A DNA stretch of 64,000 nucleotides from Takakia lepidozioides (GCA_030704615.1 CM060734.1:41248042-41312041), one strand, 5' to 3'; counted from the first letter of the stretch, positions 37,123 through 49,939 are shown. The notes: generated from the sequence alone by a model not told the origin. Made by a program: numbers and translations.

Positions 37123-38108
37123 TGCTGATCTCCAGCTGATCGAAAACGGAACAAACAACGTCCAGTATCTGGGTAGCTGAATAGGTGCGAGAATCGATAA
37201 GAAATAGTAGTTAATAGTTTCTTAATAGCAACCCATCACTGGACGAAGACAGCTCACGATGTTGGTTACTTAATACCGGTTCAATCAATGTTCTTTCTCA
37301 TGCAGTCCCAGTCTTGAAGGATCGCCGCCAAGAACTCAGCCTTGATTGATCGCCGCCACCCGTCAACCTTCACAAAACCTCTTTCTTTTCTTCCTCAATA
37401 TATCATGGCCACCTTTCCAGAGCCCCGACGTGGAGCCACGACTGCCAGTTTTACTGGTATTTGGTCGACATGCTACCATTACATGTAGGCTTTTGTGGTG
37501 GCCTTGATATTATGGATGAGAAGCTATGCTTCCAGCTAAGAAAGAAATGAAGATTGGCTTCTCATCCGTCCCCCCTCAGTCGATCCCCCTTCCATACGGT
37601 CGCACCATCGTGAGCCACATGGCGCTCCACCGTTCGGCAATCCCGCTTGCCATCCGTCCGCTCACCCGAGCAGCGATCCCCCTCCTATCCATGGGCTGAG
37701 CCCCCGCGTCTCCGCTCCCCCTCCGTTCGTCACCCTCACCACCTGACCGATCCTCCGCCACGTGTCGCTCCCGCCCCCGTCGATCCCCCTCCAGTCAACG
37801 CCGCAATGCCCCCCCCTCTCCGGTCCCCAGCCGCGATCCTCCTCCTCTGAAGGGACTGATCCCCCGGCAAGTTTCAAAAGCTTGGGTTTTACAAGTCTAT
37901 CTGTCTGCAGCTTTACTGTGAGGGCAATATTCGGGAGGTTTAGGTGGGCTCCCATTCAACGGATACTAGACAGAGACTGGTAGGTGGGTAAACTTGCAAC
38001 GAACCGCCTGTGCCCCGCTGCGCTAGGACAATGTTCAGAAAAATCGAAAGTCAATCTAACATTTCTTCTTATTTAGAATCATATAGATCTACAGGTGCTG
38101 ACTCAAAT
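37123..38108. repeat. 5' flank of copy B (duplicate of 33000-33989)
   Basis: Near-identical to the right flank of copy A. It ends at the insertion point of the Mutator-like element. The C-rich section gives long proline- or serine-rich frames that are compositional. Confidence 0.9.
38100..38108. repeat. 9-bp target site duplication, left (GACTCAAAT)
   Basis: Exact copy of 60851-60859. Nine bases is the usual duplication length of Mutator-like elements. Confidence 0.97.
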
Positions 38109-38429
38109 GCCTCTCATTTTAAGATAATAGGGTCTTCAATGGGCACGTGCGATGTGGCCGGTGGGCCCCGCGCACGGACGCCCGGCTCCCCAGCACCCCG
38201 CTCCGCCCAGTCGTGGGTGCGGCTGCAGCAACCGCGCCCGCGCCCCCGTCCGCCGCGCGCCAGTCCCCCGCCCACGAGTCCGCTACCCCTCCAGTCTGCC
38301 AGTCCGCTGCTGGTCCATCCGCCAGTTTGCCCAGTCCGCTGGTCAGTCCCCTGCCATCCAGTCCGCTGACGGCAGGATCGCCACCGTCCATTCCCATAAC
38401 CCATCCGAGCCCTCCATTTTTAGGGCTGC
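38109..38429. repeat. Left terminal inverted repeat
   Basis: Inverted match to 60478-60850. The outer 75 bases are nearly identical, the middle is very GC-rich with indels, and the inner end is ...CCATTTTTAGGGCTGC. The GC-rich part contains several CAGTCYGCTG-like units, the motif scattered through the element. Confidence 0.95.
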
Positions 38430-40026
38430 GAAAATGGCAATGATCTTCCCACCAAATCCCTGACGGCTGTTTGTTGTCCGATGTTGCGGTAGGCGTTTCC
38501 ATGCACGCGACTGTTCCTCTTTTGCGCGCGATGTTCATGATGATGATGAAGCGTGTGCTTGAACATGAGAGGACTGTCTCGGCACTACAGCCACCATCGT
38601 GCATATGCTTCCACTATTTTTGCCTTCTTGTTGTGCTTTCGGAAACCTTCGTTTTATGGTTTGTTCTATGTCATAAATATGGAAAATGCGGACATCTGTC
38701 GTCGATAACGTCCTCTGCTTGTGATCCGTCATGATACGTTTAGCCCCTTCGTACTGCATCCCTCATGAGAGCCTTCACAAGTTTAGTTCGTTAAGGAACC
38801 CATGGGTAACATGGGCGCGAAAATGGTGGAAGCGTATGCACATGGGGGCGTGTATTGCAGATTTCGTATCGGACGATCGGACTGTTTATGTGACCAAGTA
38901 TAGCGGCTTGCATCCGTCGTGCATAAGTTGTGGAAAAGGGTGGAGAATCTGAAGAAACCCAGCTTTGTGATGGATCCACATGGTATTATATAAGGGATGG
39001 CAGCACAAAAAACAATTCGAGTCGTCACGGAACACCATCCAGTCGTAAGGTCCTCAAACATCCACACGCACCTGCTGAATGCAGATGTCTGAGCCACGAC
39101 GGGAGATGTCTGAGACAATTGCATCTGCAAATGCGCGTGGATGTTTGAGGTCCGTTGTGTCGCGAGTCTGTTCACAGTGGGTCCGCTGGCCCGTCAGTGC
39201 TCCGGATATTCCCCTTATCGCGTGCATAACAGTCAGTTTGGAGGCGGTCTGCTGGAAGTCCGTCTGTTGGGATATCAGTCTGTTGCACTTGTGAATTTGT
39301 CAGTCTGTTGTGTCGAAAGTCTGTTGCACTAAGTCTTTTGACTTCTTATTTTCCCTCCGGTCAGTCTTTTGGCTTGTTCTCCCGCCAGTCTGGCGAAACG
39401 TCCGTCTGCTGGACAGTTCTCCTCTATGGATATCAGTCTGTTGGACTGTGCATGCATCAGTCTGTTGTGCCGCGAGTCTGTTCGCAATGGGTGTGTTTGA
39501 CTTTCTGTTCTCCCCTTACTCTCTTTTGTCTTCATTCCGCTGGCAGGGAAGTGCCTCCATATGAAGCCGCTTCGCCTCAGCAAAGCGAATAGTCCGCTGG
39601 ACTGGCGGTCCGGTGGACTCTCGGCCGATGGGAAATGAGTCTGCTGCACTTGCGAGGAGCGTGGATGAATTTAGTACGATGCGTTCGTTCGGTGGACGTA
39701 TTCAATGCGATGACGGCGGATAGTTGGCGCCTGTGAAATCGCGCCACGTTGGCAGTGCCATGCCCGCTTTCCCCCTTCTACTTCTACTTTCTCCATTCTC
39801 TTCGCGCCTGTTTCTTCGCACAGTTTTGCACTGCTTTGTTTTCCTCTTTGCGTTTCCATCACCGTAACGAAAGACGACCGTTCTTCCCCAGGTGTGGAGA
39901 GTCGCGGTGAGCCGCGAAGCGTCGCAAACACGCTCGCCTTCGTAACAACTCGAAGTTCATCGGCTCGGTGAGGTTCTCACTTGCTGCGGTGTTTCCATTC
40001 CATTCTGTGTCCTCTTCTTGCTTAGG
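38430..40026. other. Left subterminal region, motif-rich, no gene recognised
   Basis: The stretch 39170-39650 carries at least ten units of the form AGTCTGTTG or AGTCYGCTGG. The sequence just before 40027 is likely the transcription start and 5' UTR of the Ulp1 gene, because a clean 5' UTR intron follows (GTGAGT at 40027, CAG ending at 40099). Short frames here resemble nothing known. Confidence 0.6.
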
Positions 40027-40101
40027 GTGAGTCTTTTCATAGGACTTCTATCTGTCGCTCTGTCGCTCATTGTCCTTGCACCTTCGTTTCATTCTGCAGC
40101 G

Positions 40102-41055
40102 ATGGAGGATGCTTGTGAAAAGGGTGGAGCGGACTGGTTGGATTTTGTGCACCAAACCAGACTGAAGAAGGAGCGAAGGTACTGGTACTCACCAGACGAG
40201 TTTGATCATAAAATAGTGGAAGCATTTGTAGACCTCCGCGCCCGGAAGCCCAAAAACTCGAATTGGCAGAAGGACAAGCTCTTCTGTCCCTTCTGTGAAG
40301 AGGTAATCAAGGACAAAATCCAACTAAATCGGCATTGTGTTGACACGGGTTGCAAGGAGACTGTTGCAATGATTCCCACGGGATTTCAAGCCTTGGCCGA
40401 TACTGAAAGAAATGTCGATTGTCAAAGAGGCCACAATGCGCTTGCGCGGATCAGTGCTTGACCCCCGCACTTTGGAATTAGACGAAGTGCGCGCACGGTA
40501 TGGCGTCCATTGTGGTGGCCCGTCAATGGAGGATTTGCAAGTGCAGGGAACGCCGGACGCTCCCAGAAAACGTAAACTGAGTGATGGGGCCCAAAAAAAG
40601 GCAAAAAAGGAGAAGGCTGCAAGGTCTGCTCGCGAGGCAAGGGCAAAATCCACGCAACAGACTGAACCCCGTCCTGGGCGGCAGACCCACACCATCAGTA
40701 CTGATACTGAAAGTGAATCTGCTCAGGGCCTGGAAGGGGTGACAAGTCCAGTGGACATTGACTTGCCTGACCAGACTCGGCAGCAGACTCACACAAATAT
40801 CGCGACCCATGCCATCGGTTTAGGTCAAAACCAAAAACTCAACAGAGCACTGAAGGGCCAGTCTGCCCTGGCACATTGCGCCTCGTTGACTTTGGGCTTT
40901 TCCCACCAGAGTGCCCACCAATTGGGGATCCAGACTTCTTCCGTTATTTCTACAGAGTTGCCCAGTCAGGTCTGCTACGCACATTCATCCGACAGGCGGA
41001 ACAGAACTGGTTGAACAGCTTTGAAGATGAAGATGACGATGATGAAGTAGAGGAG
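40102..41055 (+). pseudogene. Ulp1-associated gene, first coding exon
   Basis: After a 73-bp 5' UTR intron (40027-40099) the ATG at 40102 opens MEDACEKGGADWLDFVHQTR. A possible zinc finger, FCPFCEEVIKDKIQLNRHCV, spans about residues 62-82 (C-x2-C, then H and C). The reading then shifts frame near 40412 into a basic, Lys/Arg-rich stretch (PRKRKLSDGAQKKAKKEK, a likely nuclear localisation signal) and again near 40865 into FPPECPPIGDPDFFRYFYRV and an acidic run (FEDEDDDDEVEEV). It ends at a donor at 41056. Each shift is explained by a single base. The family is not recognised; the location suggests the N-terminal part of the element-encoded Ulp1 protein. Confidence 0.6.
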
Positions 41056-41316
41056 GTAATGGTCAGTCTGACCGCCCAGTCTGTTCTGTGCTGTTTGAGT
41101 CCATCATCGGGGTCACGTTGCCTATTCAGTCTGGTCAGTCCGCTGCGTTCTCTCCTCAGTCCGCTGGCTCACTCCGCTCGTCAGTTAGTCTGTTTTATAT
41201 CGCTGCATTACTTACTGAGTCCGTTTGTCAGTCCACTGGTATAGTCTACTAGTTGCCTCCACCCTACGTACGCACGTTACAGTCTGCTGGTCTGTGAGTC
41301 CAGTCCGCTGCATGAG

Positions 41317-44300
41317 GTGAATATAGAGTCCACGTCCATGTTCCTGACGTCGAAGTTCTCTGCCGTGTACCAGGATGAACGTGTTTCTATTCGTAGGGCC
41401 ATTCAGGCTTGGCGGATACCTAGCAATGATGCTCTTTTACAAGCGACTGCAGTGCGTGCGGAAGTGGACCGCGTGCGAGAGTACATATTATTGAAGTATC
41501 CTGGGTCATCTGCTGCTATAGCGGCATTACATATTCAAGACGCGTCGGGGGGGGGGGGAATGCGTCTGGGACAGCCGAGTCTGCCATCCAGCAGACTCCC
41601 ATTCAGCAGGCCGTCATCCAGCAGACTCCGTTCAGCAGCCTGTCATCCAGCAGACTCCAACGAGCAGACTCCCAACGAGCAGCCTGTCATCCTGCAGACT
41701 CCTCTCCAGGAGCCCATCATGCAGCCCATGCCAATGGGAAGTCCTGTCATCCAACACTGCGGACCAGACTGACCAGCAGACTGCCTTTCTCTCATAGCAC
41801 GGCGTTTTTTGCAGTTTGGCGATCGCCATCACCGGTAATTCGACCCGGAGCTGAAGACCTCACACTTCCCCGGCTTAGGTGGGAGAAATTAATCCCCATT
41901 TGGATTGGCATAATGAGCTCCACCGGATTGTTGCGGACCGCCGGTGGTCATTTGTACCCTTTCATTATTCCATGGAGTTTTCTATTGAGGAAGCCAACCA
42001 TGTTCTAGAAGCCGCCTCTGCTGTTGCCATTGAAGCCACAAGCGACCAAAATGCGCTTCTACTTGTGCAGCTGATTCTCATGGATGACCCACGGCCTGAA
42101 GACCTCAGACATATGCCTATGGCACATCCAACCTTTGGGGTGCGAAGAAAGCACTTGTTCGGATTGACTGAGGAGGACTTTGAGCGCATGGCAGCTTCCT
42201 TCCTACAACACAGATGGATGCAATTTGGCAATTTCGCTCATACAACAAGTTGATGAAGGATCTGCATAGTTTGGATGGACTTACTCCATGGAACAGACCA
42301 TTCACAGAAGTTTGTGGTGGATGACGCATTGCACTGGTTTGCATTGGTGATGGAGCGAGCAGTATTCGACATTGTTTTGCAGAATCCCAATGTCTTCAAA
42401 GTCCTGTGGTGTGGGATCCCAACTGAAGACCGCATCGGCGCCATTGCTCATCTCGATGGAGCATGCCTGTGCCGGCAAATCAAGGACATTGGCCTCGTCG
42501 GAAATCTCTTGGAAGGTAAAATGTTATGGGCAACTTTCGTGTTTTCAGCTCAATTTCTTTTTGCCAACTTTTTTACAAGTTCACATTTGCATAAACATGT
42601 GTTGCAGGGCGAGTTGATCTGGGAGACAAGCAAGTGCAGGCTGCTTTCGACTCTTTTGCCAGAGGTGCAAGGGACCTTGTCCTGGCTTTACAAGGAGTTC
42701 GGGAGACTGTCCAGCAGACTGGCCACAAGAATGTCGAACAACATATTCCCACGACACATGTGGGCAGACTGCCCAAGTGCTGGAGACCGAGCATGTGCAC
42801 CAGACCGTCCCGGGTAATAGGCCGGATCACTCCCAGCAGACTGCCCCGCACACACATACTCAGTATGTGCAAACAGTACTGAGCGGGCAGCGAACTTTGC
42901 AGACTTTGCAGCAGACCGGAGAACAGACCGGCCAACAGACTGCCCCTCAGCCGACTGTGCAGCAGACCAGCGAACATGGCCACCAGACTGCCCCTCAGCA
43001 ACTGTACAGCAGACCGACCGACGAATCCAGCCAGCAGATTGCCCCTCAGCAGACCGTGCAGCAGACCGACGAATCCAGCCCTCAGCAGAAGCACACTGGC
43101 AACCCACTCAGCAGATGGCCGAGCAGACTATCCAGGAGACTAACAGCCAGTCTGTTCCCTGGATTGTGCAACAGACTCGGATGCACTGGCCTCACCGGGA
43201 CCCTGTGGACGAATTTCTGCTGAGTTCCCAACAACATGTTTTTGGATCTGCCAGTATGAGTGTTTTGACCGAGTCCACTTTTCCCCCAGGCACATTCACT
43301 GACGACGTCATCAGGTCACCGGTAAAGCATTCTTATCCAGCTCCCCGTGGCCTGCCTTCTATGACCTTCCAGGTTAGTCCGTTTTCGTGCGCTCAGTGGC
43401 GAAAGCCATAGATGAGTCTTACGTGATGACCGAACTCAATCTGGGAACGCAAAACCGTATCATAGATCTTACAGAAGAGTCTGAGGAAGCAATTGCCGGT
43501 GGGTCTTCCATACATGTTCTTGATGTTTCCCAAGTCCATGGAGATCCGAACACCCAGCCGGCTGTCCACCAGACTGACCAGCACACTGAACAGTGGACAC
43601 ATGGAAGGACTGCCGAGCAACCTGTGGCGGGGCAGCATACTGTCTTCATTGATGAGCAGACTGAACCGCAGACTAACCAGCAGACTGCACAGGTCACAGA
43701 TGGAAGGACTGACCAGGATGGCTCGGAGCGGCAGACTGCACAGTTCAGATTGCACGGCCTGACCAGCACACTGCACACTTCACAGAGGGAAGGACTGACG
43801 ACCAACCTGCCACCGAGCACATTGCCCACATTGAGGAAGAGACTGAACCGCAGAGTTGCCAGCAGACTGCACAGTTCACAGACGAAAGGACTGACGAAGA
43901 ACCGGCGGCCGAGCAGACTGCCCACATTGAGCAACAGACTGAACATGCTGGCAGGCACACTGACAAGGAACCACATGCGGCGCAGACACCGTCTGGTATA
44001 GCGCTGGATTACATGGAGTCTGCTCCCTCACCCCTTGGGCAGGTTGTGCCATTTCCTCTTTCAGCACTGTTGTTTATGTTTTAGCACATTGTGAAATTGG
44101 GCTAATTCGACATTTTGCTCGGTATCCTCACAGGATGTTCGTCCCTCCGTCGGCAGACTGTCTACTTCTGAGGACATGACATCTTCCGCCCATGCTGCAA
44201 ACGTGGATCGACAACCAAGAAAGTGTGGGGGTGAGCACGCCCCCCGATGCGCGGGTCAGTTCTACGCATGCGACCCACGAAGCTGCAAAGACAGGTCCAG

Positions 44301-44580
44301 CAAGTGTAAACAAACCTGCTGACCAGCCTCTGTTGCGAAGTAGGGCGGCAGCGCTGCGTTTTCTCTCTCTATCCAGCCCGCCACAGCTGTCCCTGCTTCC
44401 CAGGGGAGAGGCAAAGCCAAGAAGCGGACTGTCGTGGACCATGCTGAGGAGGTCGAGGAGGGTCCGAGTACCAAGAGACCGGCGAAGAAAAAGTCTGGCG
44501 TCTTTATGAACAAGAACCGCAAGCTGGCCTTGGACATGGACAAAGATGTGGGTCGTTTCCTGGAGCAGCACAGGTGAGTA
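41317..44580 (+). pseudogene. Ulp1-associated gene, middle exons with QQT(D/P) repeats
   Basis: Several exon-like frames follow. 41317-41772 has SKFSAVYQDERVSIRRAIQA and repeated QQTP units after a homopolymer of G near 41547. 41879-42253 begins HLDWHNELHRIVADRRWSF. 42275-42520 contains FVVDDALHWFALVMERAVFD and WCGIPTEDRIGAI. 42777-43223 and 43387-44001 are rich in QQT, QTDQ and EQT. 44192-44509 and the frame around 44470-44570 give KRPAKKKSGVF-like basic sequence. The QQT-type repeats are the direct translation of the CAGCAGACTG motif. Exon limits are not certain and frames are broken in places. No known domain is seen; I group these with the Ulp1 gene by position and strand only. Confidence 0.45.
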
Positions 44581-44746
44581 CTGTGCTCAGTCTCCTCGTC
44601 TGTCTTTGTCGTTAAGTGCTTTGCGCTCTGTTGTGGTCAGTCTGCACGTATTTCATCATTGTCTGTTGTGGTTAGTCTTGTCAGTCTGATGAATTGTTCA
44701 GCCTGTAGAGTGTTTGGTACCATGTTGACGTCAGTCTGTTCAGTAC

Positions 44747-45808
44747 ATGAGGCTTCCCGAAGGATGGTCTGCTCTGTGCAGGATGGGTGCTCGGTTTGGC
44801 AAAGCACATGCTCTGCACGTGAAGGCGGGTAATTCCATGCTGATGTTTTTTGAAGGGGACCCACGGTTTGAATGCGGACTGTCGCCGGATGACATAAAGG
44901 CGGTCCAGAAGGTTGAGTCGGAGTGCACAGATAGACTCCTGAGCTGTGGTGTCGATTCTATGAGAAGTCGGTTGAGGCTGCGTTCACCAACACTATTGTT
45001 GTTTCTTCCAACGTCGACGTGGACGGTGTTGAAGTCATTGGGGGTGGGGCAACATGAAAGCCTTCTGGGTCTTGAAAGGTTGCCTCAGCACTGAACGACT
45101 GGGCAAGGACTTGAAAGAGTGCGATTTCATTTTGGTGCCAATTGGGGACGAGTAAGAACTCTTCTGAGTCTGCTGAGACTGTCTCCTGAGTCATAGTCTG
45201 GTTTCGCAGTGTCGTCTTGACTCTGAGCGATTAAGTTGACCTCTGTATTTGTGCAGTGGACTGGGTTTGAAGATTGAGTCTGCTGAGTGCTGAGTCTGCT
45301 GAGTGGTCGGTCTGCTGAGTGTCAGTCTGCTGAGTCTGCCCATCATGATTGTGCAATGACGCCATGTTGTTTGATACCATTGCAGGGGCACTGGAGTGTT
45401 TGTATCATCGACCTCCGCAAGGGCTGTTACACTCACCTGAACTCTATCAGGGACTTGCATAAATGTCCCTTTGTTCTAGGGTGGATTCGGAAGCTTCATG
45501 CGCAGTGCTTAGGGTACTCGATGGACTCACCAGAGTGGCATGAGATTGTCCAAGCATTTCAGTTCCACGCGCCTGATGTGCCCCAGCAACCATTCAGCTG
45601 GGAGTGTGGCTTTTACGTCATGTCATTCATTCAAGTGTTTTATGAGTGGGTAAAAGTCAGAGCAAATGTCTCCAAGACTGCAAAGCCAGAGAGAGGAACA
45701 CCTTTCACGAAGGACTGGTTTACTTTCAAGTTTGCACTTGGGCAGCGAATGCAGTGTGCCCAGTATATCGTGCGGGGGTTGGACAATGTAGAGAAACTGC
45801 TCTCATGA
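44747..45808 (+). CDS. Ulp1-like cysteine protease (C48) domain of the Mutator-like element
   Basis: Ulp1 proteases cleave SUMO from proteins; in plant MULEs such genes accompany transposases and their role in transposition is unknown. The upstream exon gives MRLPEGWSALCRMGARFGKA and, in another frame, NTIVVSSNVDVDGVEVIGGG and CDFILVPIGDE (ending 45153). A probable intron ends with TTGCAG before GHWSVCIIDLRKG at about 45387. The catalytic His is in GHWSV, the Asp position reads Asn or is shifted (THLNSI), the Gln lies in DVPQQPFSWECGFYVM and the Cys is in WECGFY. The frame 45387-45808 is open to its stop. A polyadenylation signal AATAAA lies at about 45845. The domain call is good; splicing into it does not keep phase with the borders I chose, so that intron is uncertain. 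Confidence 0.75.
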
Positions 45809-46333
45809 GTATGATGTACTTGTCCTGTGAAGTCTATGTACCGAAATAAAAAATGCGAGTCTTTTCGCAGTGGTGATGAGCACTTTTGTGTACTGTGGGT
45901 GCTGTTTTGTAATGTTGTCACTAAACTCAATGGACACAATGGTGTCAATTTTTCCATGCACTGTGCACCCGAGTCTGCTGAGCTTGAATGTGCGAGCAGT
46001 ACGCTGCCGAGGCTAGGACTGCTGGGTCTGGTACCTAGTCTGGGAGGCACCATGTCCATGAGTCCGCTGGGACGCTGGATTGGCATAAGTTGCAGGGATG
46101 AGGTGGAAGTGTGGTGAGCAGACTTTTGGAGTGGGCAGCAGACTGACCAGCAGACTGGCTTACTGGCGCTCGCAGTCTGTTGACTGTGACTCTGTTGGGA
46201 GACTGTGCGTGAGTCCGTTGGGAGACTATGCTTGGGAGACTGTGTGGGAGTCAGTTGGACTGGAGGAGTCCGTTGGGAGACTGTGCATTAGTCCATTGCG
46301 GACTTGTATTTCAGAAAGGGACAATGCTACCAG

Positions 46334-46520
46334 AAGAATTGCAGACTTATATTGTCTTCTTCGTGACACCTGAAACAGAATTGCAGTACCTACTTTGTCT
46401 CTTTTCGAGGAATTGCAGACTTATTGTCTACACCTACACGTGAAACCTTGTCTCTTTTCGAGGCATTGCAGACTTATATTGTCTTCTTCGTGACATCTAC
46501 ACGACCTGAAACCTTGCGAA
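46334..46520. repeat. Short tandem/interspersed repeat between the convergent genes
   Basis: The phrase ATTGCAGACTTATATTGTCT with TTCTTCGTGACA(C/T)C and TTGTCTCTTTTCGAGG occurs two to three times in 190 bp, just downstream of the stop codon of the transposase (46474) and overlapping it. It may be part of the 3' ends of both genes. Confidence 0.7.
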
Positions 46521-47744
46521 TTTTCGAGTATATATGTGCTGCAGGTGCAGGTGCAGACACCCTCTTGCTGGTTCTCCGCAAAACCCTAGGCCGGGTTTTC
46601 CAGGCCTCCACGAAATCTCGTCTCCTTTTCAGAGACATGTTGTTGTTGTCGTTCAGAGGACGGAAAGCCTTCGCTGCCGCAGGGTGCAACATTCCAGCCG
46701 CACTTTTCGCCAGGATATCAACGAGCTGCCCTCTGCACATATGAAGAGCAGATCGGGCATGTGCCTCCAGGTATTTGTCATCACCTACAATGCGAAGTAT
46801 GTCCGCGAATTCTTGTTCCAATGAGGCTGAGACCTCCAGAGGTGCCTCGTCGTAGGGGAAGTCGTCCGGAGGATGTCTTTCCATGAACTGATTGGATTCG
46901 TCGTTGCCGCCGGCACCATTGCCCAAGAGCAAGTTAGGTAATCCTCCATGAATGGTTCCCAGCGCCGTGCCACAAGCGCGCACAAGGAGGCCATCCTGCA
47001 GGTCAGGGTGAAGCATCTTCAGGACACGGACCTGATGCTTGCATAAGTTTCCCTTCATTGCCCATGGGCACGTGCAACAACCCCAATCGCAATCAGGATT
47101 GTAAACAATGTATGTTGTGCCGGGGTGGTTGCTGCTGAGAACGTAGGCTGGTTCACCAGGACCCAAGGGAAGAGTAACACTCTCAGCAGGAATGTCTCGT
47201 GCCGCAAGTATAGAACTGGATATGTACTTTTCGTGTTTGTCATTTCTTATGAACCCGTGGGTCTTCAAATGGATTGCGTACCAGTAGTGTGTTAGCACAC
47301 GGCCAGTGAGTTCCCATATAAGCCAGTCCACTCTACGACCACTCATCTTGCCTTTCCCCATGGCAAGTCTTGCCTTCAGATTTCCATGGTATGCCTCAAT
47401 GCTTGCGTTTGTGTCTTGGCTCGCATGAGGGACATGGCGGGCTGCTGTACACCACATTGCTATTTTGGGCTTCCAGTACTGTTCGATATAGTCAAGAAAT
47501 TCATGTCCTTTCGGGTATTTTGACCTCATACGACGGATTCTCCTTGCAACCCACCGAAGCGCTCTTTTCTCGTTGCGTGGTCCCCCTCTACAGTACATGA
47601 GGTCTCCCATATCCTTCAACAAGTTTACAGCGGTCACCGGATCCTTCGTTTTCTTGCATGATTGCTTCACCCATGCCTTGCGGACATGCCAAAGGCAGAG
47701 GAAAATGAGTACTCCTTCAAAAACAATTCTGCACAACACACATG

Positions 47745-48195
47745 GTACACATTAGAGTCTTGGGATCGGACTGCAATGGTGGACTGCCGGAGTGGACTGT
47801 AACAGCGACTGTATCAGCGGGCAGAGCCACTGGACTCGCCCAGTGGACAGTACAATGCCATGACGTTGATGTGCTGGAATAACCCCATTGGACTTCCCAT
47901 TGGACTTCCCTAGCTAGGACTGGGGCAGACTGCATCAGCGGACTGCCCCGGACTGCACTTGCCACTGCCGACTTGGCGGACGGGGGACTGCTGAGTGGAC
48001 TTGGCAGCGGTGCCGAGCGGACTTGCCGGGACTGCCAGCGACTTGCAGGGGACTGATGACCGGACTTGACAGCGGACTACCAGTGGATTTGCCCAGCGAA
48101 CTGCCATCGGGTTTCGCCACAGGAGTCTGCCAGTGGACTGTAGCAATGGACTGCTGCAGTGGACCTCGACAATGGACCGGTGTTGTGGACCAACA
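47745..48195. repeat. Cluster of the ~10-bp CAGCGGACTG motif in a transposase intron
   Basis: At least fifteen variants of CAGTGGACT, CAGCGGACTG and CGGACTTGCC fall in 450 bp. Read in the transposase sense they are CAGTCYGCTG, the same orientation as the units in introns of the Ulp1 gene. See also 39170-39650, 41060-41310, 41560-44000 and both TIRs. Confidence 0.85.
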
Positions 48196-49939
48196 GACTT
48201 ACCGAATAGCGTTGATTTCTGCTTCGGCATCGTCCACAATGAAGGCATTGGGTCGCCAGCTCGGCAAATCTGCGAGGAGTGAATCGCGCAAGGCTCTCAT
48301 CCACGGAACCAGGTCTCTTGTCCGATTCCTCGCGGATAGATATAGGCAACTGGTATACCGTTCAACCACTCGTCGAAGACCATCAACGTACAATGGAACT
48401 GTTGGAATGCACAATGTAAGATGGTCAGAGCATGCAAATTCCGCTCAGTTCTGCACGAGAAGACTTCATAAGAGTGATGAGGTCTGTAGCGGTTCACAAT
48501 GGGTCTGCCTCTCGGTCTTCCGCAACGTACACAACCCTAAACATACAGAAAGGGTCAGCACACCAAATATTATGTGAATGTTGCATGGTACTATGCTATC
48601 ATGCTCGTACAAGTCCATGGAATCGTTCGAATAGTACCTTGTCATGATTTGTCCCAAAGGTTGCATCACATGCAACGATACGGTCATGTCCTAGTTCCAG
48701 CATTCGTCGTTTCTGCCACGGAGTCTGTATGCCAATAGTGAATGTCAAATCTCCATCAAAATGCTCGAATGTTGGCTCTAATTTCTCCTCTTGATAGAAA
48801 AAAACGGACGCAGGATTCTGGTCTCTCCACATGCGCACACTCTCTGCATCATCGGCGTGCTTTTTGAAGGTTTGCCACGCACGTTTCTCGGCAAGTTGCG
48901 AACATCTTGCTCCAACAAGAAATCATCGCGGGTCCATGCATCGCCCAAGCCGGTGTTGTTCATCACGTGCTCTTTATGCTCCATCATGATTTGGGCGACC
49001 GACAGGCCTCGGCACAAACACTCGACGACCCAGGCTTTCAATTCCTCGCTAATGTGTGGTGCATAGGCGTGGCGGGTGTTCCTGAACTCTGCGGACTTCC
49101 CATGCGAGGGTTTCCCTTGCGCATCTGTATGCTCCATGTTGTTGTAGTACGTGAGGACACAGATGTCAGGGGCGAGATAGCATTGCTGGACCTTGAAACA
49201 GCATTGGCAACCACGTTTGTAAGACTCTCCATACTCCGACTTCTTTCTCCTTGGGCCTTTATGAGGGCAAGATGTTCCAGCACCCACAAGAGGTCCTCCA
49301 CGCTTCTGTTTTGGATCCTTCACTATTGCCTTGTTGGTGCGCTTGTCATCAGGATGTCGTGCGCATACATATCGCTACACAACTACATCGCTGTCCAAAA
49401 CCACACAACACATGTGCACACCACACACTAGTATACCACTAGTCCACTAGTCACTAGTCCAACCACTAGGCTACAACTAGTCAGTCACTAGGCTGCCACT
49501 ACGCTGCCCACTATGGCAGTCACTAGTCCACACAATCGCCCCCCTAGCTGGTGCTTAGGTCCCTCTAAGTCCAGGTAGCCACAAGATGTGATAGTGACCA
49601 TAGCCTCACTAAGTCCTCCACCACTATCCCTACTACACTCAAACTCGATAGATCAAGAGGCCGGGTGCAAGAGTTGCCCCATCGTTAGTCGCCGTCTTGC
49701 AACCTGTGAACTTGAGCTTGGGATCTCATGTATTGACTCCTATGAGCTTGGCCTCCCATGTCTTGTTAGCTGCCTCCAGTCATGTCCACTGCCACTATCC
49801 CAAGCAGTGTGGACACAACCAATCTCCGTCAGGAACCTTCTCAAGAGGTGGTGTCAAGCATCCCATATGCCAACCCCTTGAGCACGATCACACACCAGCA
49901 TGGTGGCTGCCCCTTTGGCAGACCCACAGAGCATGCACC

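Noticed and set aside
38119-38604. Frames of 96-161 codons in the left TIR (also 60318-60845 on the right)
   Set aside because: GC-rich composition of the inverted repeats explains them; the two TIRs differ by non-triplet indels.
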